Shown here piece after piece: positions 25,707-35,624 of a stretch of 64,000 nt of DNA. Numbering within the stretch: position 1 is the first letter of the stretch; the number at the start of each line of letters is the position of its first letter. The position numbers and the translations under genes were made by a program. The notes beneath the pieces were generated by a model. The model made no database searches. It was not told the origin of the DNA and saw nothing but the letters and a program-made list of their open reading frames with translations. The stretch spans positions 310,001 through 374,000 of the forward strand of contig CP134492.1 in assembly GCA_031761875.1 (NCBI GenBank), written 5' to 3'. The stretch is from Bacillaceae bacterium IKA-2 (GTDB lineage: Bacteria; Bacillota; Bacilli; Bacillales; Anaerobacillaceae).

Positions 25707-27392
25707 ATGGATAATAAAACGAATAGTTCTAACTTCATAAAACATATTGTCAGCGAAGATTTAAAAAACGGTAAGCATGATGAAATTGTCACACGTTTTC
25801 CTCCAGAACCGAACGGATACTTACATATTGGACATGCAAAGTCGATCATCTTAAATTTTGAATTAGCTAGTGAGTTTAAAGGACGTGCTAACTTACGCTT
25901 TGATGATACAAACCCGGCCAAAGAAGATGTCGAGTTTGTTGAATCCATTAAGGAAGACGTTAAATGGCTCGGTTTTGAATGGGATGGGTTATTTTTTGCA
26001 TCCGATTATTTTGATAAGATGTACGACCGCGCCGTGTTGTTTATCAAAAAAGGTCTTGCTTATGTCGAAGATTTATCACAAGAGGAAATTCGAAGTTACC
26101 GGGGAACGTTAACAGAGCCAGGGAAAGAAAGCCCGTCTAGAAGCCGCTCAATTCTTGAAAACCTTGATCTATTTGAGAAAATGAGAAATGGCGAATTTGA
26201 AAATGGAGAAAAAGTCCTTCGCGCAAAAATTAATATGTCATCACCGAATATAAACTTAAGAGACCCGGTTATTTACCGGATTTCACATACAACCCACCAT
26301 AATACAGGAGACAAGTGGTGTATATATCCAATGTATTCCTTTGCACATCCATTGGAAGATGTCATTGAAGGAGTTACCCATTCGATCTGTACGCTAGAGT
26401 TTGAAGATCAACGACCGCTCTACGACTGGGTCGTTGAAAATTGCGATATGGATGCAACACCAAGGCAGTATGAGTTTGCTCGCTTAAATTTAACCAATAC
26501 AGTGATGAGTAAAAGAAAATTAAAGCAGCTTGTTGATGAAAAACTAGTTGACGGTTGGGATGATCCTCGGATGCCGACAATTTCCGGGTTACGGCGTAAA
26601 GGTTACACACCTGAAGCAATTCGTAATTTCTGCCATGAAATTGGTGTCGCTCGTGCTTTTAGCACAGTAGATAGTCAAATGTTAGAACATTTTATCCGAG
26701 AAGATTTAAAAATGAAAGCACTGCGGACAATGGCCGTCTTGAAACCATTAAAAGTAGTCATTACCAACTACCCAGAAGGGCAAGTAGAGTGGCTAGAAGC
26801 AGAAAACAATCCAGAAAATCCAGAAATGGGTAGTCGTAAAATTCCATTTTCCCGTGAAATTTATATTGAACAAGAGGACTTTATCGAAGAGCCACCAAAG
26901 AAGTATTTTCGACTATTTCCGGGAAATGAAGTTCGTTTAAAAAATGCCTATTTTATTAAATGCGAAGAATTTATTAAAGATGACGAAGGTAATGTCGTCG
27001 AACTCCGCTGCACGTACGACCATGAGACAAAAAGTGGAACTGGCTTTACAGGAAGAAAAGTAAAAGGAACGATTCATTGGGTCGAAGCAACTCAAGCAAA
27101 ACAAGCTGAGTTCCGCCTATACGAGCCGCTAATTTTAGATGCTGAAGGAGACGCGGGTGCAGACGCTAGCACAGAAGCGAATGCTGAAGAGAAATCTTTC
27201 TTAGACAATGTTAATCCTAATTCGCTTACTATTTTAAAAGGGTTTATTGAATCAAACATGGCTGATTCCAAGCCACAAGACAAATTCCAATTTTTTAGAC
27301 ATGGCTATTTTAATGTCGATCCGAAGTATGCGACAGAGGGTCAACTAGTATTTAACCAAATCGTTTCATTAAAAAGTTCATATAAAATGTAG
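25707..27392 (+). CDS. glnS: glutaminyl-tRNA synthetase
   Basis: It charges tRNA-Gln directly with glutamine. The 561-residue class Ib enzyme has [17 protein letters not shown] (HIGH at about 40-43), [11 protein letters not shown] and the KMSKS-equivalent VMSKRKL (about 268-274). The C-terminal anticodon-binding beta-barrels are complete, ending in [14 protein letters not shown]-type sequence. Most Bacillus species lack GlnRS and make Gln-tRNA through GatCAB, so this gene marks a lineage that acquired or kept the enzyme. AAAGGTTGGT lies before the ATG. No T-box is visible upstream. A terminator follows. Confidence 0.95.
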   Translation: MDNKTNSSNFIKHIVSEDLKNGKHDEIVTRFPPEPNGYLHIGHAKSIILNFELASEFKGRANLRFDDTNPAKEDVEFVESIKEDVKWLGFEWDGLFFASDYFDKMYDRAVLFIKKGLAYVEDLSQEEIRSYRGTLTEPGKESPSRSRSILENLDLFEKMRNGEFENGEKVLRAKINMSSPNINLRDPVIYRISHTTHHNTGDKWCIYPMYSFAHPLEDVIEGVTHSICTLEFEDQRPLYDWVVENCDMDATPRQYEFARLNLTNTVMSKRKLKQLVDEKLVDGWDDPRMPTISGLRRKGYTPEAIRNFCHEIGVARAFSTVDSQMLEHFIREDLKMKALRTMAVLKPLKVVITNYPEGQVEWLEAENNPENPEMGSRKIPFSREIYIEQEDFIEEPPKKYFRLFPGNEVRLKNAYFIKCEEFIKDDEGNVVELRCTYDHETKSGTGFTGRKVKGTIHWVEATQAKQAEFRLYEPLILDAEGDAGADASTEANAEEKSFLDNVNPNSLTILKGFIESNMADSKPQDKFQFFRHGYFNVDPKYATEGQLVFNQIVSLKSSYKM

Positions 27393-27447
27393 TGAGCAAG
27401 GCAAGGCTATGTGCATGGCTAGACAAATTGAAAAAGCATTAGATTAG

Positions 27448-27483
27448 GAAGATTAATTCTCATATGAATTAGTCTTCTTTTTT
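27448..27483 (+). terminator. terminator after glnS
   Basis: GAAGATTAATTC pairs with GAATTAGTCTTC (one G-T pair) and is followed by TTTTTT. Confidence 0.85.
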
Positions 27484-27524
27484 AATGAATGGTTTGATTG
27501 ATAAATCGCGGTTCGCGGTTCGGA

Positions 27525-27640
27525 TAGTAAACCATCAATTTTGGACAGTAAATGCTCTAGTTTGGACAGTAAATAAATCGTTTTGGCTAGTAAATGGTCT
27601 GGTTTGGCTAGTAAATCAACCGATTGGGCTAATAAATCAG
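27525..27640. repeat. 21-bp minisatellite, about five units
   Basis: Units of the form AA(T/C)nnnnnnnTTTGG(A/C)(C/T)AGTA follow one another every 21 bp (for example TTTTGGACAGTA, GTTTGGACAGTA, TTTTGGCTAGTA, GTTTGGCTAGTA). Because the period is a multiple of three, a spurious reading frame with W-(T/L)-V-N repeats stays open across it. Confidence 0.7.
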
Positions 27641-27834
27641 TGGATGCGGCTGAAAATGCATCCCGAAAGCTGGTATTCCATTGATAAAGGGAGCAATTCA
27701 GTTGAATCGCTCCCTAATTTGCAGTTTTTTTGCCTTTTTCGGTTAGAGTAACATTCCAAATACAGCGTTACGTGATAATCAGGCCGCTTATTCCTTCACG
27801 AGCTCAGTTTTAATCATTAAAATCGCTAAAATCA

Positions 27835-28650
27835 TTAAATTTTATCCAAAGCAACAAAACTAGGTTTACGTTCTCGGAATGTTGTTACATACTTAAATCC
27901 AGCTTTTTCAATCAATTGATAACCTAAATCTAAATGCTTACCGACAAAATGCTTACTGTGAGCGTCAGTTCCAACGGTAATAATTTCCCCGCCTAAGTCA
28001 TGGTAAAGTTTAACAAATGAAAGATCAGGGAGCGGACAATCAATACGATAGCGGAATCCTGACATGTTCACTTCGATTCCCCTAGAACTGTTTATTAACG
28101 TTTTAAACGTATCTTCAATAATATCAAAATAATTTTCCCATTTTACATCTGTCCAATGAGCATCAACAAAATGTAAATAACGCTTAATTAAAGTCAAATG
28201 TCCGAGGACGTTGAAGTCATCAAATTCTTTTACATATTGATTAATTGTTAAAAAATACTTTTCAACGGCTTCTTTTAAATTTTTTCCTTTAAAGTAATCA
28301 CCGTTATGCAAATCTAAATCATCGGCAAGATGAACAGAACCGATAATAAAATCAAAAAAGTTGCCATTGGCAAACTGGCTGTTTTCTTTATGTTTAAATG
28401 GATGAATTCCAATCTCTACCGCTTTTAAGATTGTTAGCCGCCCTTTAAACTGCTCCTGTGCAATATCGATAGCTTTTGCGTATTCATCGTAATCAAAATC
28501 AAAGTTCAAATCACAATTCGGATAAAAATAGTCGATATGTTCTGTGAACGCAATTTCCCTCACGCCAGCTGCAATTGCTGTCTCGCAAGCGTCTGCTAAC
28601 TTCATTTTTGAGTCTGCAGAAAACAATGAATGGACATGATAATCAAACAT
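27835..28650 (-). CDS. PHP-family phosphatase (histidinol-phosphatase HisJ-like)
   Basis: The 271-residue protein begins MFDYHVHSLFSADS, the first metal-binding HxH motif of the PHP superfamily. FTEHIDYF, AVEIGIHP, IIGSVHLAD and VGTDAHS supply the other metal ligands. This matches HisJ-type histidinol-phosphate phosphatase, the ninth-step enzyme of histidine synthesis, although related PHP phosphoesterases act on other substrates. The ATG at 28650 is behind GAGGG, so the six upstream codons are not needed. No other histidine gene is nearby, which leaves substrate open. Confidence 0.8.
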   Translation of the reverse strand: MFDYHVHSLFSADSKMKLADACETAIAAGVREIAFTEHIDYFYPNCDLNFDFDYDEYAKAIDIAQEQFKGRLTILKAVEIGIHPFKHKENSQFANGNFFDFIIGSVHLADDLDLHNGDYFKGKNLKEAVEKYFLTINQYVKEFDDFNVLGHLTLIKRYLHFVDAHWTDVKWENYFDIIEDTFKTLINSSRGIEVNMSGFRYRIDCPLPDLSFVKLYHDLGGEIITVGTDAHSKHFVGKHLDLGYQLIEKAGFKYVTTFRERKPSFVALDKI

Positions 28651-28946
28651 AGGACAAAACCCTCTCATATCAAATAAAAGTTATTCCTAGTTTATCATAG
28701 TAACAAGCGAATTAAGACTATTGACAGCTTAGAAATAATCCTCAAATTGACAATAATATTTCTATAATTGTTAATGAATTTTAAACCAAGGAAATAAATA
28801 GTAGCTTTCGTTGATTAAAAATGATAAGATAGATAAGTTATGTTTATTCTAGTGTTTTTGGTTAAGAACGATTCGAAAAGGGAATGAATGAATAATAACA
28901 TCGTTCAAAAAGAGTGTTTTTCTAAAAAATAGACCTATTTAGTACG

Positions 28947-29068
28947 TGTTCAAAAAAGATAATCAGAGCGGCATCGGACAAGCAGCCCCCCACGTCTTGT
29001 GGCATTTCTGACACTAGGACATTAATCCCTCGGAGATTGAACGCTATGTTTAGCGAATTTTTTGAACA
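28947..29068. repeat. GTTCAAAAAG...CTTTTTGAAC dispersed repeat, copy 1
   Basis: Begins TGTTCAAAAAAGATAATCAG and ends AATTTTTTGAACA, with a GC-richer interior. It belongs with related copies at 29259, 36840 and 49878. Confidence 0.65.
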
Positions 29069-29092
29069 TCATTTGTTAGGAAAAGATTTTTG

Positions 29093-29234
29093 GAACGGAA
29101 GAAATCCGTTCTAATGGGCGGTTATGAGGTTGACTAAGAATGGGGTCTTATTCCTCTTAGTCGGAACGATAATCAGGCAGCTGATTATTAGATTCTTGAA
29201 ATGTTGCATAAGCTTAACAAGAAGGATAACCTTC
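29093..29234 (+). ncRNA. chain of four hairpins in the leader of the RNA helicase gene
   Basis: Four perfect small stems follow one another: GAACGGA/TCCGTTC (29093-29111), GACTAAGA/TCTTAGTC (29132-29162), ATAATCAG/CTGATTAT (29169-29188) and GAAGG/CCTTC (29221-29234). They stand about 220 bp before the DEAD-box helicase start. Genes for such helicases often have long structured leaders, so this may be a regulatory 5' UTR or a small RNA. Stems are seen; function is inferred. Confidence 0.4.
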
Positions 29235-29258
29235 CTTAAAACTGATTGCTGTAAATGC

Positions 29259-29329
29259 GTGTTCAAAAAAAGGGATAATGTTAGCCGACAAAGAAATTTG
29301 ATGGCTAACATTTCCGGACTTTTTAACAT
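29259..29329. repeat. GTTCAAAAAG...CTTTTTGAAC dispersed repeat, copy 2
   Basis: CGTGTTCAAAAAAAGGGATAATG starts the copy (shown in part) and CCGGACTTTTTAACA ends it. An inner ATGTTAGCC / GGCTAACAT stem is perfect. It lies in the helicase leader. Confidence 0.65.
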
Positions 29330-29458
29330 CTGTTTGAACTCAACCAGCAATCAAGTTGAAACTTTTCGATCTAAACATCGATTAGTTAAAGAGTTAAGTC
29401 AACCTCTTATACCGCCCGTCAGAATGAGATAAACTAATAAAAAAAAGGAGAAATGAAT

Positions 29459-30979
29459 TTGACAACTTTTAATGAATTTGGTATTAATGAACAGATTATT
29501 CGTGCGATTTCAGATATGGGATTTGAGGAGGCAACACCAATTCAAACCCAAACGATCCCGACAGCTTTAGCAGGTAAGGATCTAATTGGACAAGCACAAA
29601 CAGGAACAGGAAAAACAGCAGCATTCGGGATTCCTCTTATTGAAAAAACGGATGTTAAAAGCAGTGATATTCAATCAATTATTTTAACACCTACGCGAGA
29701 ATTAGCAGTGCAAATTGCTGAAGAAATAAACAAAATTGGTCACTTCCAAGGAGTACGTGCTTTACCTATTTACGGAGGACAAGATATTAGCCGTCAATTG
29801 AGAGCACTAAAGCAAAACCCACAAATTATTGTCGCAACACCAGGTCGCTTCATGGATCATATGCGTCGTAAAACAATTCGTCTTCAAGGCATTAAAATGG
29901 TTGTTCTTGATGAAGCCGATGAAATGTTAAATATGGGTTTTGTTGAGGATATTGAAACAATTTTGAAAGAAGTTCCTGAAACTCGTCAAACATTACTTTT
30001 TTCAGCGACAATGCCAAAACGAATTCAAACTTTAGCACAGAAATTTTTAAAAGAGCCTGAATTTATTTCTGTTAAAACGAAGGAAATGACAGTTGAAAAC
30101 GTCGATCAACAATATATGGAAGTACAAGAAAAACAAAAGTTTGATGTGCTTTGTCGTGTATTAGATATTCAAGCACCTGAACTTGCAATTATTTTTGGCC
30201 GCACAAAGCGTAGAGTTGATGAGCTTTCAGAAGCATTATTAAAGCGAGGCTATATTGCAGAAGGAATTCACGGTGATTTAAATCAAGCGAAACGTGACAG
30301 TGTCATTCGCAAGTTTAAAGAAGGAACGATCGAAATCCTTGTCGCTACTGATGTTGCAGCTCGTGGACTTGATGTCACAGGCGTTACTCACGTTTACAAC
30401 TTTGATATTCCTCAAGATCCAGAAAGTTATGTTCACCGTATTGGCCGAACAGGTCGTGCCGGAAAAAGCGGTATTGCGATGATGTTTGTGTCACCAAGGG
30501 AAATTGATCATTTAAAATCAATTGAAAGAATGACGAAGCGTAAAATTGTCAAGCTTCCAGTACCAACATTTGCAGAAGCTATTGAAGGTCAACAACGCTT
30601 AACAGTCGATAAACTGTTAGAAACGATTGCAGAGAAAGATTTCCAAGGGTATAAAAATAGTGCTGAGCAACTGTTAGAAGAAGTTGATTCAGTGACACTT
30701 GTTTCTGCAGCATTAAAAATGTTAACTAAAGAACCGAGTTTAACACCTGTAAAAATTACTGGTGAAGCGCCACTTCGAGCTAAAAAGGCTAGTTTTGGTG
30801 GAAAAAGAACTGATAAAGGTAATTACCGCGGCGGAAGCAGCAGCAGTAGTAGCAGCAGCAAAGGACGCGGCGATCGCGATCGTAATCGTGGACGCAACAA
30901 AGAAGGCGGCGGCGGTGGCGAACGTCCAGCACGAAATAACGCTGAGCGCAGCTTTAGTAAAAGAAATAAAAACAAATAA
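29459..30979 (+). CDS. cshA: DEAD-box RNA helicase CshA
   Basis: ATP-dependent RNA helicase that works in RNA decay, ribosome assembly and cold adaptation. Visible motifs: Q motif [12 protein letters not shown], motif I AQTGTGKT, Ia PTRELA, II DEAD, III SAT, IV region [24 protein letters not shown] and [10 protein letters not shown]. The C-terminal tail is a low-complexity basic/Gly/Ser stretch ([18 protein letters not shown]) typical of RNA-binding tails. About 506 residues, as in B. subtilis CshA. TTG 29459 gives MTTFNEFG and is 8 nt from AGGAG; ATG 29453 is too close to that site. A long leader with hairpins and repeats precedes it. Confidence 0.95.
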   Translation: MTTFNEFGINEQIIRAISDMGFEEATPIQTQTIPTALAGKDLIGQAQTGTGKTAAFGIPLIEKTDVKSSDIQSIILTPTRELAVQIAEEINKIGHFQGVRALPIYGGQDISRQLRALKQNPQIIVATPGRFMDHMRRKTIRLQGIKMVVLDEADEMLNMGFVEDIETILKEVPETRQTLLFSATMPKRIQTLAQKFLKEPEFISVKTKEMTVENVDQQYMEVQEKQKFDVLCRVLDIQAPELAIIFGRTKRRVDELSEALLKRGYIAEGIHGDLNQAKRDSVIRKFKEGTIEILVATDVAARGLDVTGVTHVYNFDIPQDPESYVHRIGRTGRAGKSGIAMMFVSPREIDHLKSIERMTKRKIVKLPVPTFAEAIEGQQRLTVDKLLETIAEKDFQGYKNSAEQLLEEVDSVTLVSAALKMLTKEPSLTPVKITGEAPLRAKKASFGGKRTDKGNYRGGSSSSSSSSKGRGDRDRNRGRNKEGGGGGERPARNNAERSFSKRNKNK

Positions 30980-30984
30980 ATAAA

Positions 30985-31035
30985 TTAAAATAATAGAGGG
31001 GTGACTTTTTTGAGTCACCCCTCTTTTTATTTTAA
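30985..31035. terminator. bidirectional terminator between cshA and the small minus-strand gene
   Basis: AGAGGGGTGACT pairs with AGTCACCCCTCT and is flanked by AATTAAAATAAT on one side and TTTTTATTTTAATT on the other, so it can serve both strands. Confidence 0.9.
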
Positions 31036-31036
31036 T

Positions 31037-31210
31037 TTATTTTCTATCTACTTCAGTTGGTGGAAAGCCAAGTTTTCCTTTTAAATCGTAAAGGTTCATT
31101 TCTTTAGCTAGTTCTAGATCTTGATCATCTGTAGCGATATCTTTTTGAGGTGTTTGTGGTAAGCTGTTTTTATTTTTATCGCGTGTTTTTTGTTTGCGGG
31201 CTCGTCCCAT
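31037..31210 (-). CDS. small YfhD-like protein
   Basis: A 57-residue, very hydrophilic protein: MGRARKQKTRDKNKNSLPQT then a short acidic helix. The TRDKNK...LPQTP pattern resembles the small YfhD proteins of Bacillus, whose role is unknown (possibly spore-related). The ATG at 31210 lies behind AGGAGTGATT; the longer upstream frame has no ribosome site. It is transcribed toward cshA and shares its terminator. Confidence 0.6.
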   Translation of the reverse strand: MGRARKQKTRDKNKNSLPQTPQKDIATDDQDLELAKEMNLYDLKGKLGFPPTEVDRK

Positions 31211-31413
31211 TTGTGTAATCACTCCTTTCTTTTCGTATTTTTTGTTAGAAAAGGGGTGATTATGTAAAGAAAATGATTCGGACAATGAATGAATTTTAGT
31301 GATAAGCAGAAAATAAATTTGACGAATGCTTTCGGAATTTGGTATGATGAACAACAAATTAATCTAATAATTAGGTTAGTGCTATAAAATGATTAAACTG
31401 GATATAAAAACAA

Positions 31414-31620
31414 TGATAGACGAATAGTAACTAAATCAAGTTTCCCAAGCGAGCTAGGGACGGTGTGAGCCTAGTGAAGCAAATTAGTGAACGGCAGTCT
31501 GGAGTTTTTTTTCGATAAAGTGGGTGTATGGCTTTGATTAGACGTACGCCAACTAGGGTGGAACCGCGGGAGCTAGCTCTCGTCCCTAGGCTAGAAAAGC
31601 CTAGAGACGGGAGTTTTTTG
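31414..31620 (+). promoter_or_regulatory. T-box riboswitch of the glycyl-tRNA synthetase gene
   Basis: The leader carries the T-box core AGGGTGGAACCGCG (31555-31568), stem I elements GGTGTGAGCC and GTGAACGGCAGTCTGGAG with a GGC glycine specifier at 31493-31495, and a terminator stem CTCGTC.CTAGGCT / AGCCTAG.GACGGGAG followed by TTTTTT. Uncharged tRNA-Gly would stabilise the antiterminator and allow synthesis of GlyRS. It is followed by about 165 nt before the coding start, longer than usual. Confidence 0.95.
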
Positions 31621-31667
31621 TTGTTCTCTATTAGCGTGTCTATCCTTGTGAGAATGTGAGCGACTTC

Positions 31668-31722
31668 ACATGGTGCCTGACACCACTCGTGGACAAATGT
31701 GCGCGAGCGGTGGATGCCTATC
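31668..31722. repeat. GGTGCCTGACACC repeat in the GlyRS leader
   Basis: ATGGTGCCTGACACCACTCG, continuing TGGACAAATG, shares its start with the repeat after dppF at 23639. It sits between the T-box terminator and the GlyRS ribosome site. Confidence 0.65.
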
Positions 31723-31787
31723 GCAAAAAAGAAACCGGACTTAGTTGGCTTTTCACAGATTTAACTAATTTTAAGGAGGAAATTAAA

Positions 31788-33170
31788 ATGATGAAATCAA
31801 TGGAGCAAATCGTATCACATGCTAAACACAGAGGCTTTATTTTTCCTGGTTCTGAAATTTATGGAGGACTTGCAAATACTTGGGATTATGGTCCGCTGGG
31901 TGTCGAGTTAAAAAATAATATTAAAAAAGCTTGGTGGCAAAAATTTGTTCAAGAATCACCATACAATGTTGGTCTTGATGCGGCAATTCTTATGAATCCA
32001 CGGACTTGGGAAGCTTCAGGTCATATTGGAAATTTTAATGACCCGATGATTGACTGTAAAAAATGTAAAGCGCGTCACCGTGCTGACAAGATTATCGAAA
32101 ATGCCCTTAATGAAAAAGGAATTGAAATGGTCGCGGACGGTCTTTCTTTTGAAAAAATGGAAGAGCTGATCTATGAGCATAAAATTATTTGTCCTGATTG
32201 TGGCGCATTGGAGTATACGGCAATTCGTCAATTTAACTTAATGTTTAAAACATTCCAAGGTGTTACTGAAGCAAGTACGAATGAAATTTTCTTACGCCCG
32301 GAAACAGCGCAAGGTATTTTCGTTAACTTTAAAAATGTTCAACGAACGATGCGTAAAAAATTGCCATTTGGTATTTGCCAAATCGGAAAAAGTTTTCGTA
32401 ATGAAATTACTCCTGGTAACTTTACATTCCGGACGAGAGAATTTGAGCAAATGGAGCTTGAATTTTTCTGTAAACCAGGTGAAGACTTAAAATGGTTTGA
32501 ATTTTGGAAAGATACAGCCGATAAATGGTTAACGGCGCTTGGGATGACAAAAGAAAATGTTCGGATGCGTGATCACAATGCTGACGAGCTTTCTCACTAC
32601 AGTAATGCGACAACGGATTTTGAATATAACTTCCCATTTGGTTGGGGTGAGCTTTGGGGAATTGCTTCACGTACGGATTACGACTTAAAGCAGCACATGG
32701 AATTTTCGGGCGAAGACTTCAAATACATTGATCAAGAAACAAACGAACGTTACATTCCTTATTGTATCGAGCCTTCACTAGGGGCTGATCGGGTAACATT
32801 AGCGTTTTTAGTAGATGCCTATGAAGAAGAGCAACTTGAAGACGGGACCAGCCGTACCGTGATGCACTTGCATCCAGCGTTAGCTCCATTCAAGGCAGCT
32901 GTGTTACCGTTATCGAAAAAGTTATCTGAGGAAGCAACAGCCGTGTATAGTGAGCTTGCAAAGCATTATATGATTGACTATGATGAAGCGGGTTCGATCG
33001 GTAAACGATATCGTCGCCATGATGAAATTGGAACGCCATTCTGCATAACATTTGACTTCGATTCAAAAGAAGATCAAATGGTAACTGTACGCGACCGAGA
33101 TACGATGGAGCAAACACGAGTTGCAATAGCTGATTTAAAAAGATTTTTAGAAGAAAAAGTAACGTTTTAA
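31788..33170 (+). CDS. glyS: glycyl-tRNA synthetase (dimeric, class II)
   Basis: Charges tRNA-Gly. The 460-residue protein is the alpha2-type enzyme found in Bacillus, not the alpha2beta2 GlyQ/GlyS form. [20 protein letters not shown] marks the N-terminus, [14 protein letters not shown] is motif 1/2 region, [21 protein letters not shown] follows as the class II core (in two parts), and [10 protein letters not shown] is motif 3. A CxxC...CxxC insertion ([17 protein letters not shown]) could bind zinc. ATG 31788 (or 31791) is behind AAGGAGGA; longer upstream frames start inside a repeat. The T-box leader regulates it. Confidence 0.96.
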   Translation: MMKSMEQIVSHAKHRGFIFPGSEIYGGLANTWDYGPLGVELKNNIKKAWWQKFVQESPYNVGLDAAILMNPRTWEASGHIGNFNDPMIDCKKCKARHRADKIIENALNEKGIEMVADGLSFEKMEELIYEHKIICPDCGALEYTAIRQFNLMFKTFQGVTEASTNEIFLRPETAQGIFVNFKNVQRTMRKKLPFGICQIGKSFRNEITPGNFTFRTREFEQMELEFFCKPGEDLKWFEFWKDTADKWLTALGMTKENVRMRDHNADELSHYSNATTDFEYNFPFGWGELWGIASRTDYDLKQHMEFSGEDFKYIDQETNERYIPYCIEPSLGADRVTLAFLVDAYEEEQLEDGTSRTVMHLHPALAPFKAAVLPLSKKLSEEATAVYSELAKHYMIDYDEAGSIGKRYRRHDEIGTPFCITFDFDSKEDQMVTVRDRDTMEQTRVAIADLKRFLEEKVTF

Positions 33171-33325
33171 TAACGAACTCGGGTTTGGAGTTTATTCCGA
33201 TAACTTTTGAAGTTATTCCGATATTTCCCAACATTATTCTGACATTTGATTAAAGCGACAAAGATCATTTAGATATTAAAAACTAGACATAAGAAGAATT
33301 TAGTAAAGTAATGTAGTATGATAAT

Positions 33326-33367
33326 AAGTGGGATGCTGATCATGTCAGCATTTCACTTTTATTTTTT
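33326..33367 (+). terminator. terminator after glyS
   Basis: AAGTG..ATGCTGA pairs with TCAGCAT..CACTT around a 5-nt loop, then TTTTATTTTTT. It lies just before ung. Confidence 0.8.
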
Positions 33368-33378
33368 GGGGTGAAACA

Positions 33379-34053
33379 ATGGAACTGCTGAAGAATGACT
33401 GGGAAACATTGCTCCACGATGAACTCAAAAAACCATACTATTTAAGGTTAACTAAATTTCTAAAAAAAGAGTACGCTACAAACACGATCTATCCAAATCA
33501 AAAAGAGATTTTTAACGCCCTCGATTCGACCTCTTACAATCATACGAAGGTTGTTATTTTGGGGCAAGATCCTTACCATGGTCAAGGCCAAGCACACGGT
33601 TTAAGCTTCTCTGTTAAAGACGGTGTCAAGCAACCGCCTAGTTTGAAAAATATTTTTAAAGAGCTCAATAGTGATCTTGGTTGTAATATTCCTAACCATG
33701 GTTGCCTCCAAAGCTGGGCTGATCAAGGGGTTCTCCTTTTAAATACAGTGCTAACCGTGAGGGATAGTGCCGCTAACTCCCACAAAGGTGTTGGCTGGGA
33801 GGAGTTTACTGACCAAATTATCTCATTATTAAATAGAAGAGAAAAATCGTTAGTATTTATACTTTGGGGACGTCACGCGCAGCAAAAAAAACAACTACTA
33901 ACTGCGCGTCATCACCATCTGATTGAATCACCACATCCTAGTCCACTATCTGCTCATCGTGGCTTTTTTGGTAGTCAGCCATTTTCAAAAACGAATCAGT
34001 TTCTACGTCTCGAGGATTACCCTGAAATTGACTGGGACCGAGTAAACATGTAA
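33379..34053 (+). CDS. ung: uracil-DNA glycosylase
   Basis: Removes uracil from DNA in base excision repair. The 224-residue family-1 UDG has [17 protein letters not shown] with the catalytic Asp (about 62-65), the Phe-containing [14 protein letters not shown], and the DNA-intercalation loop [27 protein letters not shown] precedes the ATG. In B. subtilis the gene (ywdG) also lies near gerQ and ywdK, as here. Confidence 0.97.
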   Translation: MELLKNDWETLLHDELKKPYYLRLTKFLKKEYATNTIYPNQKEIFNALDSTSYNHTKVVILGQDPYHGQGQAHGLSFSVKDGVKQPPSLKNIFKELNSDLGCNIPNHGCLQSWADQGVLLLNTVLTVRDSAANSHKGVGWEEFTDQIISLLNRREKSLVFILWGRHAQQKKQLLTARHHHLIESPHPSPLSAHRGFFGSQPFSKTNQFLRLEDYPEIDWDRVNM

Positions 34054-34118
34054 CATGGACACATATTGAATTATTTTCCAACGAAAGAATATCTCATATA
34101 ATAAAGGAGAGGATAGCA

Positions 34119-34997
34119 ATGGCTTTTCAAAAGAAAAGTACTGTTATTGGTTTTATTGGAATAGGTGTTATGGGGAAAAGTATGGTTTTAAATTTAATGA
34201 AAAATGGCTATGAAGTCGTTGTTTTCAACCGTACAAAGGAAAAAGCCCGTTCATTAATTGAAAGTGGCATCATGTGGAAAAATACAATAAAAGAATTAGC
34301 AGAAGCGGCCGACGTGATTATCACGATTGTTGGCTATCCTCAGGATGTTGAAGAGATATATCTAGGTGAGAACGGCTTATTAAATCATGCTAAAACTGGT
34401 ACATATTTAATTGATATGACAACCTCAAAACCTGCTCTTGCAGTTGATATTCACGAGGCGGCAAAAAAACGCGGCATGTACGCTTTAGATGCGCCTGTTT
34501 CCGGTGGCGAGAGTGGGGCAAGAGATGCTACCTTAGCGATTATGGTAGGTGGAGACGAGGCTGACTTCAATAAAGTTTTACCTATTTTTGAAAAAATGGG
34601 TAAAAATGTTATCCTTCAAGGCGGGCCAGGATCTGGTCAACACACGAAAATGTGTAACCAAATGGTTATCGCTACATCAATGATCGGTATTTGTGAAGCT
34701 TTGAGTTATGCTGAAAAAGCAGGTCTTTCTCCCGAACAGGTTTTACAATCAATTGAGACAGGTGCGGCAAGAAGCTTTTTGTTAAGTAATTTGGCGCCAA
34801 AAATGATTGACGGTGACTTTGAAGCAGGCTTTTATGTTAAACATTTTATTAAAGATATGACGATTGCCCTTGAAACGGCAGAAGAAATGGGTTTACTTAC
34901 CCCAGGATTGAAGTTGGCTAAACAGCTTTATGAGGAGCTAGCAGAAAAAGGCGAAGAAAATAGCGGCACTCAAGCGTTATATAAATTATATAAATGA
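34119..34997 (+). CDS. beta-hydroxyacid dehydrogenase (3-hydroxyisobutyrate dehydrogenase family, YkwC-like)
   Basis: An NAD(P)-dependent dehydrogenase of 292 residues. The Rossmann motif GFIGIGVMGKSMVLNLMKNG (11-30) is followed by the substrate loop LDAPVSGGESGARDATLAI and the catalytic Lys in SGQHTKMCNQM (about 175). Members oxidise 3-hydroxyisobutyrate, tartronate semialdehyde or related beta-hydroxyacids; the substrate here cannot be told. AAGGAGAGG precedes the ATG. Its TGA stop directly abuts a MITE-like repeat. Confidence 0.9.
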   Translation: MAFQKKSTVIGFIGIGVMGKSMVLNLMKNGYEVVVFNRTKEKARSLIESGIMWKNTIKELAEAADVIITIVGYPQDVEEIYLGENGLLNHAKTGTYLIDMTTSKPALAVDIHEAAKKRGMYALDAPVSGGESGARDATLAIMVGGDEADFNKVLPIFEKMGKNVILQGGPGSGQHTKMCNQMVIATSMIGICEALSYAEKAGLSPEQVLQSIETGAARSFLLSNLAPKMIDGDFEAGFYVKHFIKDMTIALETAEEMGLLTPGLKLAKQLYEELAEKGEENSGTQALYKLYK

Positions 34998-34998
34998 A

Positions 34999-35080
34999 TG
35001 AATTTCATAACGCAGATTGTTCGCCACTAGGTGTCACTAGGTAGCTTTGTGTGGCTAGTTTACTCGTATTATGAAATTCA
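34999..35080. repeat. MITE-like palindromic repeat, copy 3
   Basis: A short 82-bp copy: TGAATTTCATAACGCAGATT, then CGCCACTAGG, and at the other end GTGTGGCTAG and ATTATGAAATTCA. It lacks the inner TAGTTGAA hairpin. It starts 2 bp after a stop codon. Confidence 0.85.
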
Positions 35081-35098
35081 TTCAAATAAAATATTCCT

Positions 35099-35136
35099 AA
35101 AAAGAGACTTGAATAAAAATAAAGTCTCTTTTTTTG
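35099..35136 (+). terminator. terminator after the hydroxyacid dehydrogenase
   Basis: AAAGAGACTT pairs with AAGTCTCTTT (through a 10-nt loop) and a T-run follows. Confidence 0.8.
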
Positions 35137-35244
35137 AGTTTAAAGATCATATTATCCGATCTAGAAATTGAATTTTGGAGTTAGTATTGTAACTGTGCTA
35201 TCCTATTTCATAGAATTAGAAACTAACAAAAGGAGGGTAATTAA

Positions 35245-35619
35245 ATGTTAAAGTTATTTTTACTAATTGGTAGCATTAATATGGTTTTAGCAGTAGGTTT
35301 AGGAGCTTTTGGAGCACATGGGTTACAAGCAAGATTATCTGAAAGAATGTTAGAAATTTACCAAACAGGAGTTCAATATCATATGATTCACGCAGTTGGA
35401 ATCCTTATTATTGCTCTTGTTGCTGAGCGTCTAGGTAGTCCAGGGATGCTTTTGTGGGCAGGTTGGGCGATGTTTTTGGGGATCATCTTTTTTTCAGGAA
35501 GTTTGTATGTATTGAGTATCTCAGGGATAAAGATTTTAGGAGCAATTACCCCGATAGGTGGAGTATTTTTCATCGTTGCTTGGGTCCTACTAGCCTTATC
35601 AGCATTAAAAAATTTATAG
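35245..35619 (+). CDS. DUF423 membrane protein (YwdK-like)
   Basis: A small protein of 124 residues with four membrane helices. LKLFLLIGSINMVLAVGLGA, FGAHGLQARL and QTGVQYHMIHAVGIL are the family signature of DUF423. Function is unknown. AAAGGAGGGTAA precedes the ATG. In B. subtilis the equivalent ywdK stands beside gerQ (ywdL), as here with gerQ convergent. Confidence 0.93.
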   Translation: MLKLFLLIGSINMVLAVGLGAFGAHGLQARLSERMLEIYQTGVQYHMIHAVGILIIALVAERLGSPGMLLWAGWAMFLGIIFFSGSLYVLSISGIKILGAITPIGGVFFIVAWVLLALSALKNL

Positions 35620-35624
35620 TAAGA

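Noticed and set aside
27485-27751. Trp-rich reading frame of 88 codons after glnS
   Set aside because: It is the translation of the 21-bp minisatellite; no ribosome site and no known relatives.
30740-31018. Overlapping frames on both strands at the end of cshA
   Set aside because: They arise from the Ser/Gly/Arg low-complexity tail of CshA.
31656-31787. N-terminal extension of glycyl-tRNA synthetase
   Set aside because: The extension starts in the leader and crosses a dispersed repeat. The AAGGAGGA site and family alignment support the start at 31788.
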